Shown one piece after another: positions 1 through 12,394 of a stretch of 64,000 nucleotides of DNA. Made by a program: the position numbers and the translations under genes. The stretch is from Bisporella sp. PMI_857 (Eukaryota > Ascomycota > Leotiomycetes > Helotiales > Helotiaceae). Positions within the stretch are counted from its first letter, which is position 1. The number at the start of each line of letters is the position of its first letter. Under the pieces are notes generated by a model. It saw nothing but the letters and a program-made list of their open reading frames with translations. It was not told the origin of the DNA and ran no database searches. The DNA is taken from NCBI GenBank assembly GCA_021307315.1, contig JAJSPD010000035.1, forward strand, positions 124,001 to 188,000, given 5' to 3'.

Positions 1-435
1 GATTTTGCTGTACTACTCGGGACACTTTCTTCCTAATCGGGACGACAAAATCCAACCCCCTCATTTATCTTGCGCCAACCAGTTCAGAGCGGGTGCCTCA
101 TGGTGGAGTCTGCCAAACAAGCTTTCTGCCGGTCCGTCCCGTGCTAAGCGAAGGGGCTCTTCTCTGTCCGCCTCCTCCCAGCCAATCAGAACGTTCAGTT
201 AATTTTTGTCCTTCAGTATCAACAAGTAGATCAAGTGGCTGGCCAAGTTGGTTCTTTCTTATCCATTCTCTCACCTTTAATTTCTAAACCGAAATTATAT
301 ACGACAGGCTCATCACAACACATCAGCAAGGCACAGCAGCTGAGGGGCTGTACTTCTTCTGTCTTTCTTTTTTGATTTTGTTTCCTTATACATAACAAGA
401 TCCTATCCAAAACACAAAATAAGCTCCAAAGCTTC
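1..435. other. upstream region of first gene
   Basis: No gene is recognised here. The last 100 bases before the ATG at 436 are pyrimidine- and A-rich, as in fungal promoter/5'UTR sequence, and presumably belong to the gene starting at 436. The left edge may hold the end of a neighbour, but nothing recognisable is coded. Confidence 0.5.
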
Positions 436-3055
436 ATGTCCGGCATGGCCGACGAAGAGAGAGTCCGCGCAGGCTTGATGCCTTATGCACAAATGGCTTC
501 TTACTTCCCCAATGTCCCCAGGAAGAATTATGACTACGGCGGTGGCATCACCGATCCCAGAGTCCTAATTACTCCCTCTCCATCGCATTCTCGCAACTCT
601 TCTGCTAATTCATCCCGGGATGACGAGCGCTTGCATGATCAACTCTATGCAGAGCTTCGTAGCATGAACGCAGATCTCAGCGATAAAGGCGTAGCTGATG
701 CGGCGGGCATTCGAAATGGTGGCGTTAAAGACTCTTCATTCGAATCAGCAACTGATACTTCCGTCTTCGCTCCTTCGTGCCGTCTTACTTATCCGGATTG
801 GAAGCTGATTGACATGCCAAACGGCGAGACGCGAGAGTAAGTCAGCTTTTCATATCAGCATCAGAATCATTTCCCATCCAGTTTGAAACCTATACCATGC
901 GGCATCATTGCACCGCAGGCATCGCCGCCCCTTCTTAGCGTTCACAGATATCTTTATTTAATACATTACTGACCAATTGAACAGATACTGGGATGGCAAA
1001 TACAAGCAGACTTATCTCGCGAGCGAGTCGAAAGCTTTGGGAGACCGAGGATCGTTCTTCGACTACACCGCAGTCCAACAACTAGCATCCCCAACTGACA
1101 CAGATCAGCTTGGTGCTTTCCAAATCACTGACCCATCTACCGCTTCACCAACCACCGATAGTTCAGCTACCACAGCTTCCAGTGTTGCAGCCACAGGAGA
1201 TACCGCTCAGTCTAGCGCACATGGCTCTGCCACTGCATCGGCAGTGACTCCGACTCCAGCTGCATCAGCAGAAGGAGAAAATGGTGAAGATAGTACACAG
1301 GCTACCAATGGTGACGCTTCTGGAGATGGTCGTGCTCGTAGCGCCTCCACTGCCTCTTCGAATGGCGGCAAGAAGGTAGGTGGTACCACACAATTTATAT
1401 TCAACCTCAACGATGATGTCTTCAAACCTACCCCTCAGCAACAACTCGATTTCGTACATGCGACTCTTTCAAATACTCCCCGAATGGGCGAGCCTGGTTA
1501 CAAGGACGCATTCGTCGAATTTATCAAGCTTCGAGAACAGCAAGATCGCGAAGAAGGCAGAGATGCTAGCAATCTCTATGGTGGTGGTAATACTCGAGTG
1601 GTACCTAAACCTGGAAGTATCAATGACCTTCTTGCTCGTGGAGCTACGGTTGCCTTTCCGGCTGGTGTGCCAGCTTCCATGAACCCTGCTGGACCTCAAA
1701 ATGGCTTGGGAAATACACAATTTACTATGGATGCTCTTGGTACTTCTGAGCCGGATATTGCAATCACAAATCCCAATCTTGTCAATCTCATTGATCTCGC
1801 CATTGAGGGCAAGATTACCCCAGAGCAGAAGCAGCAAATGCGGAAAGGTTTCTATGATATTTGTGCTGGTAGCCAAGAGCAGCAGACGGTTGATCGTGCC
1901 TATGCTCTGTCTGATGCTAATCGAAAGAAAGCCAATCCTCGCTCTGCCAACACCACCTCCGCTATTAACTTAACTGGCGAGGCTCCGCCCTTAATTGCTA
2001 CCCCAACTCGAAAGGGACGAGGCAGAGGAAAGAGTACGTAATGATACCAAATCTATGTTTACATTTGATCGCAACTAACCAATTGCAGCCACCACCCATG
2101 GTAACCTTGCAGAAGCAGGCGAGATGAAGAACGGAGGTACCAATGTCCGCAGCGGTACGTATTTGAGATAGGCCGCCTTTGCTTTGGCAAAAACTGACCG
2201 TGCTTAGTTTCTGTTCCTGCTACTCCAGTCAAGAAAGGTTCAGTTACGAAGAGAAAGAACGATGGCACTACTCCAGTCAACGAGTCTCCCACAAAGAAGA
2301 CTGCCGTTACTCCTTCAGCTTCGGCTACCCCTTCCACTGCAGCTACTTCTCCACAAATTAGCGGTATCGCGGCAGACAAGAACCACATGATGGAGTATAT
2401 TCTTAGGTATAATCTCGAGTATATTCGACGAACCGTTATGGCTGGCAAACCAGTTCCAGGACATCCTGAGATTGTTGATATCAGTACCTGGGATGCTGGC
2501 GCTACCTGGAAGAGACTTGTCGAGAACTGGCAAGACCTTGAAAAGCGACGCAAGATGGTTTCCAGTTACAATTCCCACATCGCATCTCCCAACGCTTTCA
2601 GCTTGCCCCCTCTTAACCCTACCGAATGCCTTCCCATGGGTGGATTCCTCTCTGCTGCCGATGCCGCTGGAAATATCTCCGATATTACTCAGGTTTCTGA
2701 AAAGGCTAGACGTGATGTTAAGTTGTTGATCCAGCAATATGCTACCGCAGCTGGAAAAGTCACCGAGCTGACCCAAAAGGTGGCCGAACTGACTCAGAAG
2801 GATCGAGATTCGGCTCAAAAGATGGCTGAATTGACTCGGAAGAATAAGGACTCGGCTCGTAAGATTGCTGAGTTGACTGCCCAATTGACCAAGAGCCAAT
2901 CACAGAACTCTCTCCTACTCAATCCCTTGAAGCAAGAGAGCCCAGCATCTGCACCAACAGTTGAGGTTAGCCAACTCCAGAACGAAAATGCCCAGTTGAA
3001 AGAAAATATTGCTTCTCTTCGAACTATGATTAGCACTCTTGCTGCAATCAAGTAG
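436..3055 (+). CDS. conserved hypothetical protein with C-terminal coiled coil
   Basis: Four exons (436-836, 985-2033, 2089-2154, 2208-3055) join in frame to 787 aa; donors are GTAAGT, GTACGT and GTACGT, acceptors CAG, CAG and TAG. The N-terminal half is Ser/Thr/Ala-rich and probably disordered. A denser block with FIFNLNDDVF near residues 270-340 looks globular. A short basic Ser/Thr/Pro-rich linker follows, then a second compact region around residues 540-680. The last 100 residues (about 686-787) form a coiled coil made of near-repeats of (V/M/I)AELT(Q/R)K, each spaced by 7 or 14 residues, followed by a heptad-like QNENAQLKEN segment. I do not recognise the family. The acidic/polar composition with a terminal coiled coil would suit a scaffold or nuclear protein, but this is a guess. 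ATG 436 was chosen as the first in-frame ATG; ATG 445 is an alternative. Confidence 0.8.
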
Positions 3056-3755
3056 ATACGAGGGAGTTGACTGGTATGATGCATCATGAGTCTTATGGTC
3101 CGTGACTTATGGTTGGCAGGTGGGATTCCTCATAGGGCGTATCAATTATCTTCAGGTGGGATTGCTATATTAGCTAAGGTGGTTGGTGTCGCTCAGGCCG
3201 GAGTTTACGTACATGGCGCAGACTTATCGATCGGGGTGGCTTCTGTTAACCAACATGGCCGTAGGTGGATATTAGAATAACTTTACCTCCACCATTCTGG
3301 TAGCATGCGCTATACAACATAGGTTTGCTTTAGCAATAGCCATTATTCGGCAATGGAGAAAAATACTAAACGGACCCTCTGCATATTCGTGATTTCTTTT
3401 TGCAGTCCTGATTCGACCATCATGAAAGGAGCCGCCTAAGTAGACGCAACATAATCAGGCTCATCTAGGATCGGGAAGGGGAGAGCACAGCTTTTTGAAG
3501 GATATAATTCTGCCAATATCCTACTCTGTTATTTTTTCTAGTACTGCCCACATGTTAGTTCGGTTATTGTTTGAACATTGAACAGTCATACACGACGAGG
3601 CATAAATTGAAGTAAGGCCGCCATTTCGTCGTTACTGTATTCATGCTTTAGGAGAAGTAGGCAAAGTCGTAGCATGTACCCAGGCCTTCGTGTCTAAAAG
3701 CTCCAGGTATTTGCAGATGGAGTGCCAACATGGAGTGTTTTCAGAGCTCGTGTGG
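3056..3755. other. intergenic, no gene seen
   Basis: AT-rich sequence that includes the 3'UTR of the preceding gene. A 64-codon open frame at 3086-3280 has no family features and lies directly after the stop codon, so I take it as chance. Confidence 0.5.
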
Positions 3756-4055
3756 TCAAAACGTTCCATACTGGTAGATGAGTTCTGTAGATTCTTCTGA
3801 ATTTCCCTGGTTCGAGACTGGAGCCCCTTCGGCTATCATGGGCTCGTCCTCTTCGTATGTAATGGCAGTTTCGCTATTGCGTCTTGCATCCTGTATTTCT
3901 TTGACCATATACAATTTTGCCAATATGATGAGTATCACAACTATTACGGACCAGAATGCTATGGTTCCTGCCTCTTCCGTGGGCATTCTGCTTTGCCCAG
4001 TAATATCGGAGGCACTGCTGAGGCGAGCACCAAACTGGTGTTTTAGGAGGTACAT
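3756..4055 (-). CDS. possible small single-span membrane protein
   Basis: A 99-codon open frame starts with ATG at 4055. It has a polar, Arg/Ser-containing N-terminus, one strongly hydrophobic Val/Ile-rich segment of about 20 residues (roughly residues 32-52), a short basic stretch after it (KEIQDARR), and an acidic Ser/Glu-rich tail. The positive-inside pattern would put the acidic tail in the cytoplasm. No family is recognised. The complementary strand carries an open frame of similar length (3778-4080), but it lacks such a coherent pattern and I read it as the mirror image. An upstream exon cannot be excluded. Confidence 0.35.
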   Translation of the reverse strand: MYLLKHQFGARLSSASDITGQSRMPTEEAGTIAFWSVIVVILIILAKLYMVKEIQDARRNSETAITYEEDEPMIAEGAPVSNQGNSEESTELIYQYGTF

Positions 4056-5640
4056 TCTAGACTGTCGATTATCCTTCTAATACTCTGATATATTTTAGTA
4101 TTTTGGTGGCTATAGAGGGCAACAGTATACATACCCAAACATAAAATCTATAAGGTTAGGAGCAATCCAAGGATATGAATGATATTTTATAACATCACAT
4201 GCGAACACAAGAATTATCAGGACCCTTGTTTAGAATACGTGGAAGAAGGATGTTGAGATAGGCCCGGAAGAATTCTCAGGCTATCTCAACGCCATCTGCG
4301 CTAATTCTTGCTGCACTTCGATGGGAGTTGACAGATACGTGGACGGCGTTCCGGTTACCAGCTAGTTTAAACTCAATATCTGCTGAGAATCCACCTTATA
4401 CCAAGCAGAAGAGTTTTGGTTCCCGAGCCGCCGTCACACAAAAGTTTATCCATTCATTACCTCATCAATTTAGTCTCGCTTGATTGAGCTTCTTTTGGAT
4501 GCTCAGATCACAGATCGATCATTGCCAGGACAAGCTGTATGTTGTGTCTCTGTAGAAGCAATAATAGCTTCGTCATCAATGCATGAATCTAAAGCATTTG
4601 CTCGCGCTCGAGTGAACAACTATACAGCGATATTTTTCAATGTCATAAGTGGATTTCTGATGATCAAATTTGAGAAAGATAGCCACGACGTTGGAAGTTC
4701 TCTCGGCTTCCGCAGATGATTGAATAATTAAATGCGTGAGCCATTTTAAAATAATACCGAGGTATTCCATCACTGTTCTGAAGCATCAACCCTTTGCTCT
4801 CTTGTGAGAAACTCAAGACAAAGCAAACCCTTGATCACGTGTGTGGGCAGAGGAGAGGTCTAGACCCACCAAAATTACTTTACATGTCATGAGAGGTGGT
4901 TCCAGCGTCCTAGATTCAGACCTCGGGCCTTCTTTTTCTTGGTGATATGAAGGAGGCATCTAGACTCATACTATCTGCCCTGACGTCAGTGTACGATAGG
5001 GTTATTTCAGGGTCGCCACCTGCTGGCTTATTATTGTCTCAAGTGGTGTCTTAGAAATTCATAACCGTCTCCTCCCAAAATTGTTGACTTGAAGTCACCA
5101 TGAAGCCGGACAGTAAGATGCAAGGTAACTCCGGATATCGAGGCTTGATCGACACTTGGATCTACCCCAGGTTTCGCATCCGGGCACCCGGATTTTCAGA
5201 AGACCCGCGATGATCGACATATCCTCGTGTGAGTACGACTATGCAAGTTTAGCTGGATAAAGCTCGCCACCTCAAGTCATACAACAAGATAATTATCTTC
5301 CAGTATTTCTAATTGGCTGCCTAATACTCGCTATTATGTCAGACTTGGGATGGTATGACAAGGAACATCCTTAGCATTGTCTTCAAGTTGACATTTAGCC
5401 TCAATTCAGGGAAGTCCGAGTCTCCATACGGGATCGACGCCAGGATCATGAACTTGCATGAAGGTGTACCCTTGAGATCTGTAACTTCATCTGGGCTATT
5501 TAGAAAGTCCTTGAGATGGATGAAGTGATAGTTTTCCATATCACTTGGTCGGATATTCTCATCTCATAATGACGGGACGGCCCTTTTTTTTCTCATCTAT
5601 TCTAAGAGCTTACACTTTTTCGGAGGAAGCAAATAACAAA
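4056..5640. other. intergenic, AT-rich, no gene seen
   Basis: About 1.6 kb without a convincing gene. Short open frames at 4480-4719 and 5339-5539 show no domain, signal peptide or codable splice structure. The final part is the probable promoter of the surface protein starting at 5641. Confidence 0.45.
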
Positions 5641-6903
5641 ATGAGCCTTTCATTTCCAAGCTTGTGTGTAATGTTAATTGTGCATGTGGCTTTTGTGGTT
5701 GGAGATGTAAGTGAATAAGTCCATCTAAGTAAGAATATATTGCTCACTATTCTTGAGATACAATTCATATATCCAAAAGCCCAGTCTATAGTCAGGGGAG
5801 ACAAACCCTTCAATGTCACATTTATTGACAACGGAAGCCGTCCTCGTTTAACAGAGCTATCCTCCTATATCATTCACATCTATTCAGAGCCAAGCCACAC
5901 TCCAGTGAATAGTCCTTCTGCACCCGTTGTTCAAAAGTTGACTGGTATAGGTGTTGCATAGTGCTTTCCCTTCTGCTGCGGGAAATTTCAACCTTAAGAG
6001 AATATTGCAAACCTCAACTTTGTCTCCTATAAATCTAGACGGCCGCATAGGCCCGAATTTATTGTGAGATTCCTCATTAGACATACGTTTAGTACACGGC
6101 TAACCTTTTCTAGCTATCTCAGTATAACTTCCACATTCAAGTCAAACTCCAGCATCAGTGTCACCAACTACTCAGAACGCTTTACTATTCGCGGACGCGA
6201 TGTTAAAGCGACCGGTATCAGTAGCGCTAGAAGCCCCGTAGCTTTAGAAGCTGCCAGGCCTCAAAGATCCTTCAGCTGCAATGGCAGCCCATGCATTCCT
6301 AGTTTCGTCAAGGTCAAGACTCGCCGCGCCAACAACTGCAACCCACGCATCGCAACCGTCACAGCTCTCCCAACCCCGTCAAAAGACTCCGGGCTAGGCA
6401 CATACATAGGCGTCATAATTTTCCTGAGCGTCCTAGTAATAATAACCATGACCTCCGCCATCATCGTCCTCCGCCTCCGCAAGCGAAAAGCACGACCCGC
6501 CGCAACTACCAACACGTCCACAAGTTCCTCCGGCTCGAGCTGGTGGAACAACAGCGCCTCGAGCCTCTCCCTGATCGTGCAGCCGCTGAACATGATCAAA
6601 GACCAGAACAAGAAGGAGGCGAACTACGCTAGTTACGCGGCGCGTCGGCGAACCTACGACCTCGCGCGGCTGTCTCGTCTGGAGATATCGAGACCAAAGA
6701 ACGTGTATGGTGGACCCGCGGGGCTCTCTGGGGGCCAGGGAGATTTCAAGGAGAAGGATCAGAAAAGGGATAGCCTGAGCACGATTGAAGAGCGGTCTCG
6801 GGATGGAGGGGACGAGGCGTCGAAGCCAGGACGGGAGAAGCGGGAAGCTAGGTTCTTTGACGAGAGGACTAGGTCGAGGTATTATCGGACAGATTTCATC
6901 TAA
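5641..6903 (+). CDS. single-pass cell-surface protein with signal peptide and ectodomain
   Basis: Four exons (5641-5706, 5758-5904, 5951-6063, 6114-6903) join in frame to 371 aa; the introns are 51, 46 and 50 bases. Residues 1-21 form a hydrophobic signal peptide. The ectodomain follows to about residue 200: a beta-rich opening with the pattern P-x-G-x-x-F-N-V-T-F, a segment LHSAFPSAAGNFNL, then DGRIGPNLFYL, and several N-x-S/T glycosylation sites. This layout recalls fungal surface proteins with an Ig-like N-terminal module, but I cannot name the family. A membrane span lies at about 206-230, followed at once by RLRKRK as a stop-transfer signal. The cytoplasmic tail of roughly 140 aa is rich in Arg, Lys, Ser and Glu. 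ATG 5641 was chosen because it alone gives the signal peptide. Role unknown; a cell-wall sensor or adhesion receptor would fit the topology. Confidence 0.75.
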
Positions 6904-7355
6904 CAGTAGGGAAAGTGGGAAAGCTGTAACTTTGGAGAGCTTTATACAACGAGGTTTCTGTGGAAGGGCTTGAGAATAGTCTCCATCATGCGATGTTTGC
7001 TCGTCATGGTGGATGGCGCTACGCCTTATGGAATTAGGTGCCGAAGGACATTGCTTCTTGATAGACGACATGTAACACAACCCGCTATCTCTGACCCTAT
7101 CCAGGGAATATATCATTTCCAATCTCAACGATCTCGGGCCTCGACATTCCACGCCAAATTCCCGATTTCCCCGGACGCCTAACAACAGACGGTTATCCAC
7201 TTGCTTCGCAGCAACAAGACCGCCTGTCACACACATCTCAAACCACAGGGAAATCAAGCAAAGCATCGATCCACATCTGATAGGTGAAAATTTTATGCAA
7301 TCTGGATATAATGCTACTAAAGCACAATGCTGTCCAACGGCAATATTTTGTCCAA
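6904..7355. other. intergenic between convergent genes
   Basis: The short gap between the 3' ends of the surface protein and the permease gene holds only the two 3'UTRs, as far as can be seen. The long open frame on the minus strand at 6433-7266 is the antisense of the surface protein's tail running on into this gap. Confidence 0.5.
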
Positions 7356-9509
7356 TTATAACCCAATCTCCTTTGCCCCGCCCGGTCCTTTCGAATCTGG
7401 CTCTGAAGTATCCGCCTCTCTTTCTTTTGCGGTCTTCCTCGCAAGGTTGGTACTCACTTCCGAGTTCTCAACCACAACGTCATCAATAGTCCTCACTGGC
7501 CCAGTGAAAAAAGTCTTTCCGCCATATTTCGGGAAGTAGTAGTATGATACACAAAAGAGGAGCACAGCGCCCAGGACCACTATCGCATAGTTCATCTCCT
7601 GAGCGTTTGGATTGGGGTAGGATGGGAAGAGGAGTAGAGTAAAAATGAATGTCATCCCTACAAATATGACTTAATTAGCGCGTCCGAACCAAGCATAAAA
7701 TTCATAAACTTATGTCTTATGAAATTCAAATTCCAATGCTGACATGAGTGCGATGCCTCAAGCGACTGAGCAAGAAAGCAATAGGGCCACATAGTTGCAA
7801 GATGTGATAACTTACAAATAATTGAATAAACGGAAAAGATGAGAGAGAGAGTATCGCCCATATACCAAACACCCGGTTTGAAGTATCCAAACCATAGACG
7901 TGCAATGAGCGGCATGCAGTAGGCGAAGTATAAGCCCATTATCGCAAGGTTGAAGAGGGAGTTGATAGCGATAGTGTTGACGAGCATTAAAAGTCCTTCT
8001 AGAAGTGTGATTAACGCAACGAACCCGACAGCACGAGCTGGTGTCTTGTTTTTCTGAAGAACTCGAAGGAAACCGCTGAAAGGTAGACCATGATCTATAT
8101 ACCAATTAGTCGTTTATTTGTTTTAATATCGGATTATTACGTACCTCTTGCCAGTGCAAAAGTCTCCCGTGATGCAGCAACCATTAGTATCGAGCAATTG
8201 CAAATCGAACTTGCCCAGAGGAAGACCTGAATTTGGATAGAATTAGCATATCAAGCGTATTTGTGGAACTGTGAGGAAAAGGATCCCTCCCGCATTGAAA
8301 ATGTGTACACGATTACAAGACATTCATTCGCGCATGGTCATTGCTTACCAAAATTGCAACACTCCCCTTCTTGCCCAAGCTATTGAAAGCAATTTGAGCT
8401 AATGGCTGACCAAGCTCGGTCTCAACTATGGCAATGACATCTGAGCCCATGCAGAACGCGATTGTGACAATGACTCCCCATCCGGTGACGAGCGCAGTCA
8501 CAAGCGAGGATACCATTGCAAAAGGCACAGCCTTGGCTGCGTTAGAAGCCTCTTCTGCGATCGCTGCGGCACTTTCGAACCCGGATACAACCCAGACTGG
8601 AGTCAAGAAACACATCATGAACGCCCACCCGTCATTCTTCCAGAAACCTGTGTTTTGAAACTCCGAGAAGACGAAGCTGGAGGAGTTTTTCAATTCGCTC
8701 GGTGTTCCCGCCGCGAATGCGATTATGAACGAAAGAAGCATTGCAAGTTGTATGAATATATAGCTCATATTAAGCTTATGGAGCGTTTCGGTAGTGACGC
8801 AGGTCATAAGGAAGGTAAGGAAAGTGGTTGCTGCGAACATCCCATAGTTGTGATATTTGTTCGGAACATATTCCATATCTGTGCCAATGGAGCAGGTCGC
8901 GCCGAGAATCAGAGTCGCAGCATATATTGTGGAGGCGTATATTGAGATGTATCCAAGAACATTCATGTACCCACTCCCGATCTGTTAGTAAAACTTTCTA
9001 GGTAGAGATGGTGGAAGACTCACGCAAGCCAGCAGCAGAACGCTCTCGACTTTGGTGGTGTAAGTTGCGCAACCCACTATACATGATCAGTATGACTTCT
9101 AGTCCGGTGGATACGATGAATTATTTACATAGTACAGCCCTCCAGAGGTCGGCATACTGCTTCCCAACTCACCCAGAGAGAGAGCCACAGGTATCAGCAT
9201 GATACAGCCTGCAAAATATGTCCAGACCATTCCCGGCGGGCCTCCACTTCCCAAGGAGAAGATCATAGACTCGGCAATCGCAGGCGCAATTCCCATTGCC
9301 CCAAAGCTCTGACCAAAGACTGTGAAGTAGGAGAACTCGCGCTTAAGCTCGGCGCGATAGCCCAATGATGCGAGCAATTCATCGTCGCTATTGATGATAT
9401 CAGTAGCTCCCTCCTCCATGCCTATGGCCTCACGAGATTTTAGAATTTTCTCGTCGCGAGTGATAGAGCTGGACCCATCTTCGGGGTAAGGGCCTTTGGT
9501 TGGTACCAT
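7356..9509 (-). CDS. amino acid/GABA/choline-type permease (APC superfamily)
   Basis: Six exons on the minus strand (9129-9509, 9024-9076, 8349-8973, 8145-8226, 7816-8094, 7356-7657) join in frame to 573 aa. It belongs to the fungal amino acid-choline transporter type (relatives UGA4, HNM1), which imports GABA, choline or similar small amines with protons across the plasma membrane. Visible hallmarks are a polar N-terminus of about 75 aa, SFGAMGIAPAIAESM in the first span, ELGSSMPTSGGLYYV in TM2, WAFMMCFLTPVWVVSGFESA in the middle, the turn SRETFALARDHGLP, and about 12 hydrophobic segments ending in a Lys/Glu-rich tail. The last intron is 158 bases, longer than the others. ATG 9509 was preferred because the frame continues upstream only through non-ATG codons. 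Substrate is not predictable. The upstream region is rich in GATA sites. Confidence 0.92.
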
Positions 9510-12394
9510 CTCGCCTTCCCTCTGAGTTTTGTTGTACAGTGTATGAAAGGGGGAACGAGCACAGATGCTCACAACGCCGTTTTTGCCGTTTATTGACGCG
9601 GAATTGCAACAGGAGCGTGTCCAAGAGAGTGACAAGGAAGTAGAGGGCTTTTATGAAGTCTCAGTGTTACTACTACTGCTACTGCGACCCTTTGCCTCGC
9701 TGCTATATACTGTGACGGGCCGCACAAACACACAAGGAGCTGTGATAAGCTGTGATTTAAAGGCCATGACAGGTTACCGGATATGCCCTAAGCAATGCAT
9801 GTTATCCGGCGGCAGATGTGATGGCTTGGGATGAATAATATGCAATGCACAGGGTTCCCGTGTAGGTGCGATAAAGCTTCCTTGAGCTATTCGATGTTCA
9901 AACCCCAGCTGTCAGATTACCCTTACTCAGGACTGAAAATACACCGATAAGCTGAATTTCTTCCCTTTTTTTTTGTGGCGCCGAGAACGATAAGGACACC
10001 CCCGGATCTTCCCCATGATTGACATCTGCAATGCTACTTATCAGGTGTCATGGTAGTGACAAACTGATGTGGCAGTGAGTATCCGGTAATGCAAGATAAA
10101 GGGACACAAGAAAGCCACACGCAAGCAACAAATCAAAATCAAATTACAAACCGAAATCTCCAGGTTGATGTAAGTAGAGATCGATCATGCATGAAGATGG
10201 TGGTAGATAACATTTTTGCTACACATCAGCCCGACAAACCTTTTAACATCCCGGGGTTCTTCATGACAGACAATTGCATTTCATGCCAATGTGGTGAAAG
10301 TGACAGAAGTTTGACAAGAAGATACGAAAGTGCTCTCTGTCCCACGTCATTTCCAGATTCAGATGGTGGTGATAGTCATCTGGTCGGGAAGCTCTTGAGC
10401 TGCAATGCCAGGTGTTGAGGCGTCGGGCGCAAGGCTTCAAGTCGCTGGAGAGGATGCTGTGCTTGGTAGACGTGGGATGATGCTTTCGACATCACTCTAG
10501 CAAGGCTTAAGACAACTACATATCTCATTCATGCTGGCATTCAGCATCTGGGCCCATAGATGAAACGATAAGAGATATATGTCCTCAGTTAAGGGTGAAG
10601 TATATCCGAAAGATGGGAACACCGAGTTCCATGCTGAAATGACACGTAGCTAGAGCAGGACATATATAGGGCTTCTAGCCGCATATGTGGAAACTCCCCC
10701 TTGCTGCCATATTAGGATCAAGAAGCATACAGTCATTGAAAAGGCGATCAGATCTGGAAATATGAAAGGAAGATGAAGGGAGGATGGAGAAGAAAACAAG
10801 AGCCATTATACATGTGCTTCGCTTAGAAGTCTCCTTATATGAGCCTATGAAGTAGTTCCTATGTGTCATGCATCAACAATCAAATGCATACATTTCAGGG
10901 ACTAGATTGCTTCAAAGTACCGATGCCTTGGTAGCATGGATTACTATGGCATATTCCTTTTAATCAACCTTAATTGAGCAATTAATCTAGGGTCAGGCAC
11001 ATGTCTCGAGCATGCAGTGAGCTGCGACACAAATGCTCGTTAATATCCACAGCATGGCTGAAATGCCACTTTAAACATCCAATTACTGTTAATCCGCGGG
11101 TTGAGTAACTTGCATATCTAAAAACAGTACCGCAACCCAGTTGTTAACGGTGTCCAAGTTCACGCAGGACGATGCTCTATCCATCATGCGCAAATCTTTG
11201 CTTGATCCCACACTTGTATCCCTTCTCTGGCATGATACATCACCATGGCTCCAATTTGCGCATGGCAAGTATTCTGCTTGTAATAGCCTGCATTATTTGG
11301 GGCCTCTGCATCCCCTCTGTACACGGTATCAAAAGCTTTTGCGATATAGTAGCAGGCTCTTCGCGATCGAACGCTAAACCAACCGCTGTTCCAGGCATAG
11401 GTCGAACCAGACATCTTGTGTATTCTCACGTATTCTGTGATATCTCAGCATCCATCATTCTATACTCCTTTGGTCTTGCAACTGCCCGAACGGAGGCGCT
11501 ACTGACGACATCGTGGTGAAAGCATTCAATCGCATGCCTTTGATAGATCGAAGCTTGTAGACGATTCAGTGGGATGATGGCATTCTAGCCTGGAGATCGT
11601 GCCTCAATCTTCCTGCATCTACATTGATGTTGACACTCAATTCATAACCCAGCTGTCGCGCCGTTGAATTGCTAGCAGTCCATGATGTCGAGCATTCGTT
11701 TTACGTTCATGTTGGAATCTGGAGAAGCACCATTGTTGACTTGCTTTTCAGGAATTGTCCAGCTTAAACCAAACGGAGCCCCGCTTTTGCTGAACGAGCA
11801 TTCAATGCCTGAAATTATAGGCTCGAAACCCAGGTGTTGACTTGGTTGATTATTGTGAATCAACCTTCTACAACACCCATTGAAAGCACATGTCTCCTCA
11901 TCTCGTGTTTCTGATGGTGTCTGAACCTCATAGATATATGAATCTACTCTAATTCTTGCTTCTATTACCTTATCGCTTTTATTTCTATAAGTGCTTCTTC
12001 TCCTTCCGTAGTCTCCACCCTTCTCTATTAGCACCAGTTGTTGATGCCCTCGCGGCCATCTTTTGGTAGTTCCTCTCCCTGAGATGGTTTCGGTTGATAA
12101 GGCCATTTGGGCATGCCACAAGCCAACGCCAGCTTGCTATTGTCCACATCTAGAAGCGAGCCCATCCACACACGAAAATGATGATGTTGTTTCACAGTAC
12201 CCTTCAACATCATTCGGCTAGAAGTCAGATTGAGAGGTTCGGATACAAAGGAATCATGCCTAAACAGTTTAATCGCATATGTGGCGGTATTTAGACGGAA
12301 TACGATGTGCTACGATTTTTCGGTCCGGCATGTCGCACTACTTGGCCTTCAAATTGAGCAATTTTCTGCCTCGTTTCTTGAGACTAGTAGAATA
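9510..12394. other. long intergenic region, no gene supported
   Basis: Nearly 2.9 kb between the permease start and the broken aquaglyceroporin. The part next to the permease is its promoter, with many GATA motifs. Open frames at 10089-10418, 11172-11519 and 11672-12121 have no recognisable domain and several lack an ATG. The stretch may contain old gene remains but I cannot assign any. Confidence 0.4.
9743..10210. promoter_or_regulatory. cluster of HGATAR sites upstream of permease
   Basis: Seven matches to HGATAR, the binding site of AreA/NIT2-type GATA factors, lie in 468 bases: TGATAA at 9743, CGATAA at 9869, 9945 and 9988, TGATAA on the minus strand at 10038-10043, AGATAA at 10094 and 10205. 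About 1.4 would be expected by chance in random sequence of even composition. The cluster starts some 230 bases upstream of the permease ATG at 9509. AreA control of GABA and amino acid permeases is established in Aspergillus; control here is inferred. Confidence 0.45.

Noticed and set aside
1469..1876. Minus-strand open frame of 135 codons
   Set aside because: Antisense of the second exon of the first gene, without independent features.
6433..7266. Minus-strand open frame of 277 codons
   Set aside because: It is antisense to the coding tail of the surface protein, Arg-rich in the way antisense frames of GC-rich exons are, and has no domain.
10089..10418. Plus-strand open frame of 109 codons upstream of the permease
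   Set aside because: No domain, signal peptide or splice context; it lies in the GATA-rich promoter region.
11672..12121. Minus-strand open frame of 149 codons downstream of the aquaglyceroporin, considered as its C-terminal exon
   Set aside because: The aquaglyceroporin frame ends properly at 12395, the open frame has no ATG, and no splice pair joins them.
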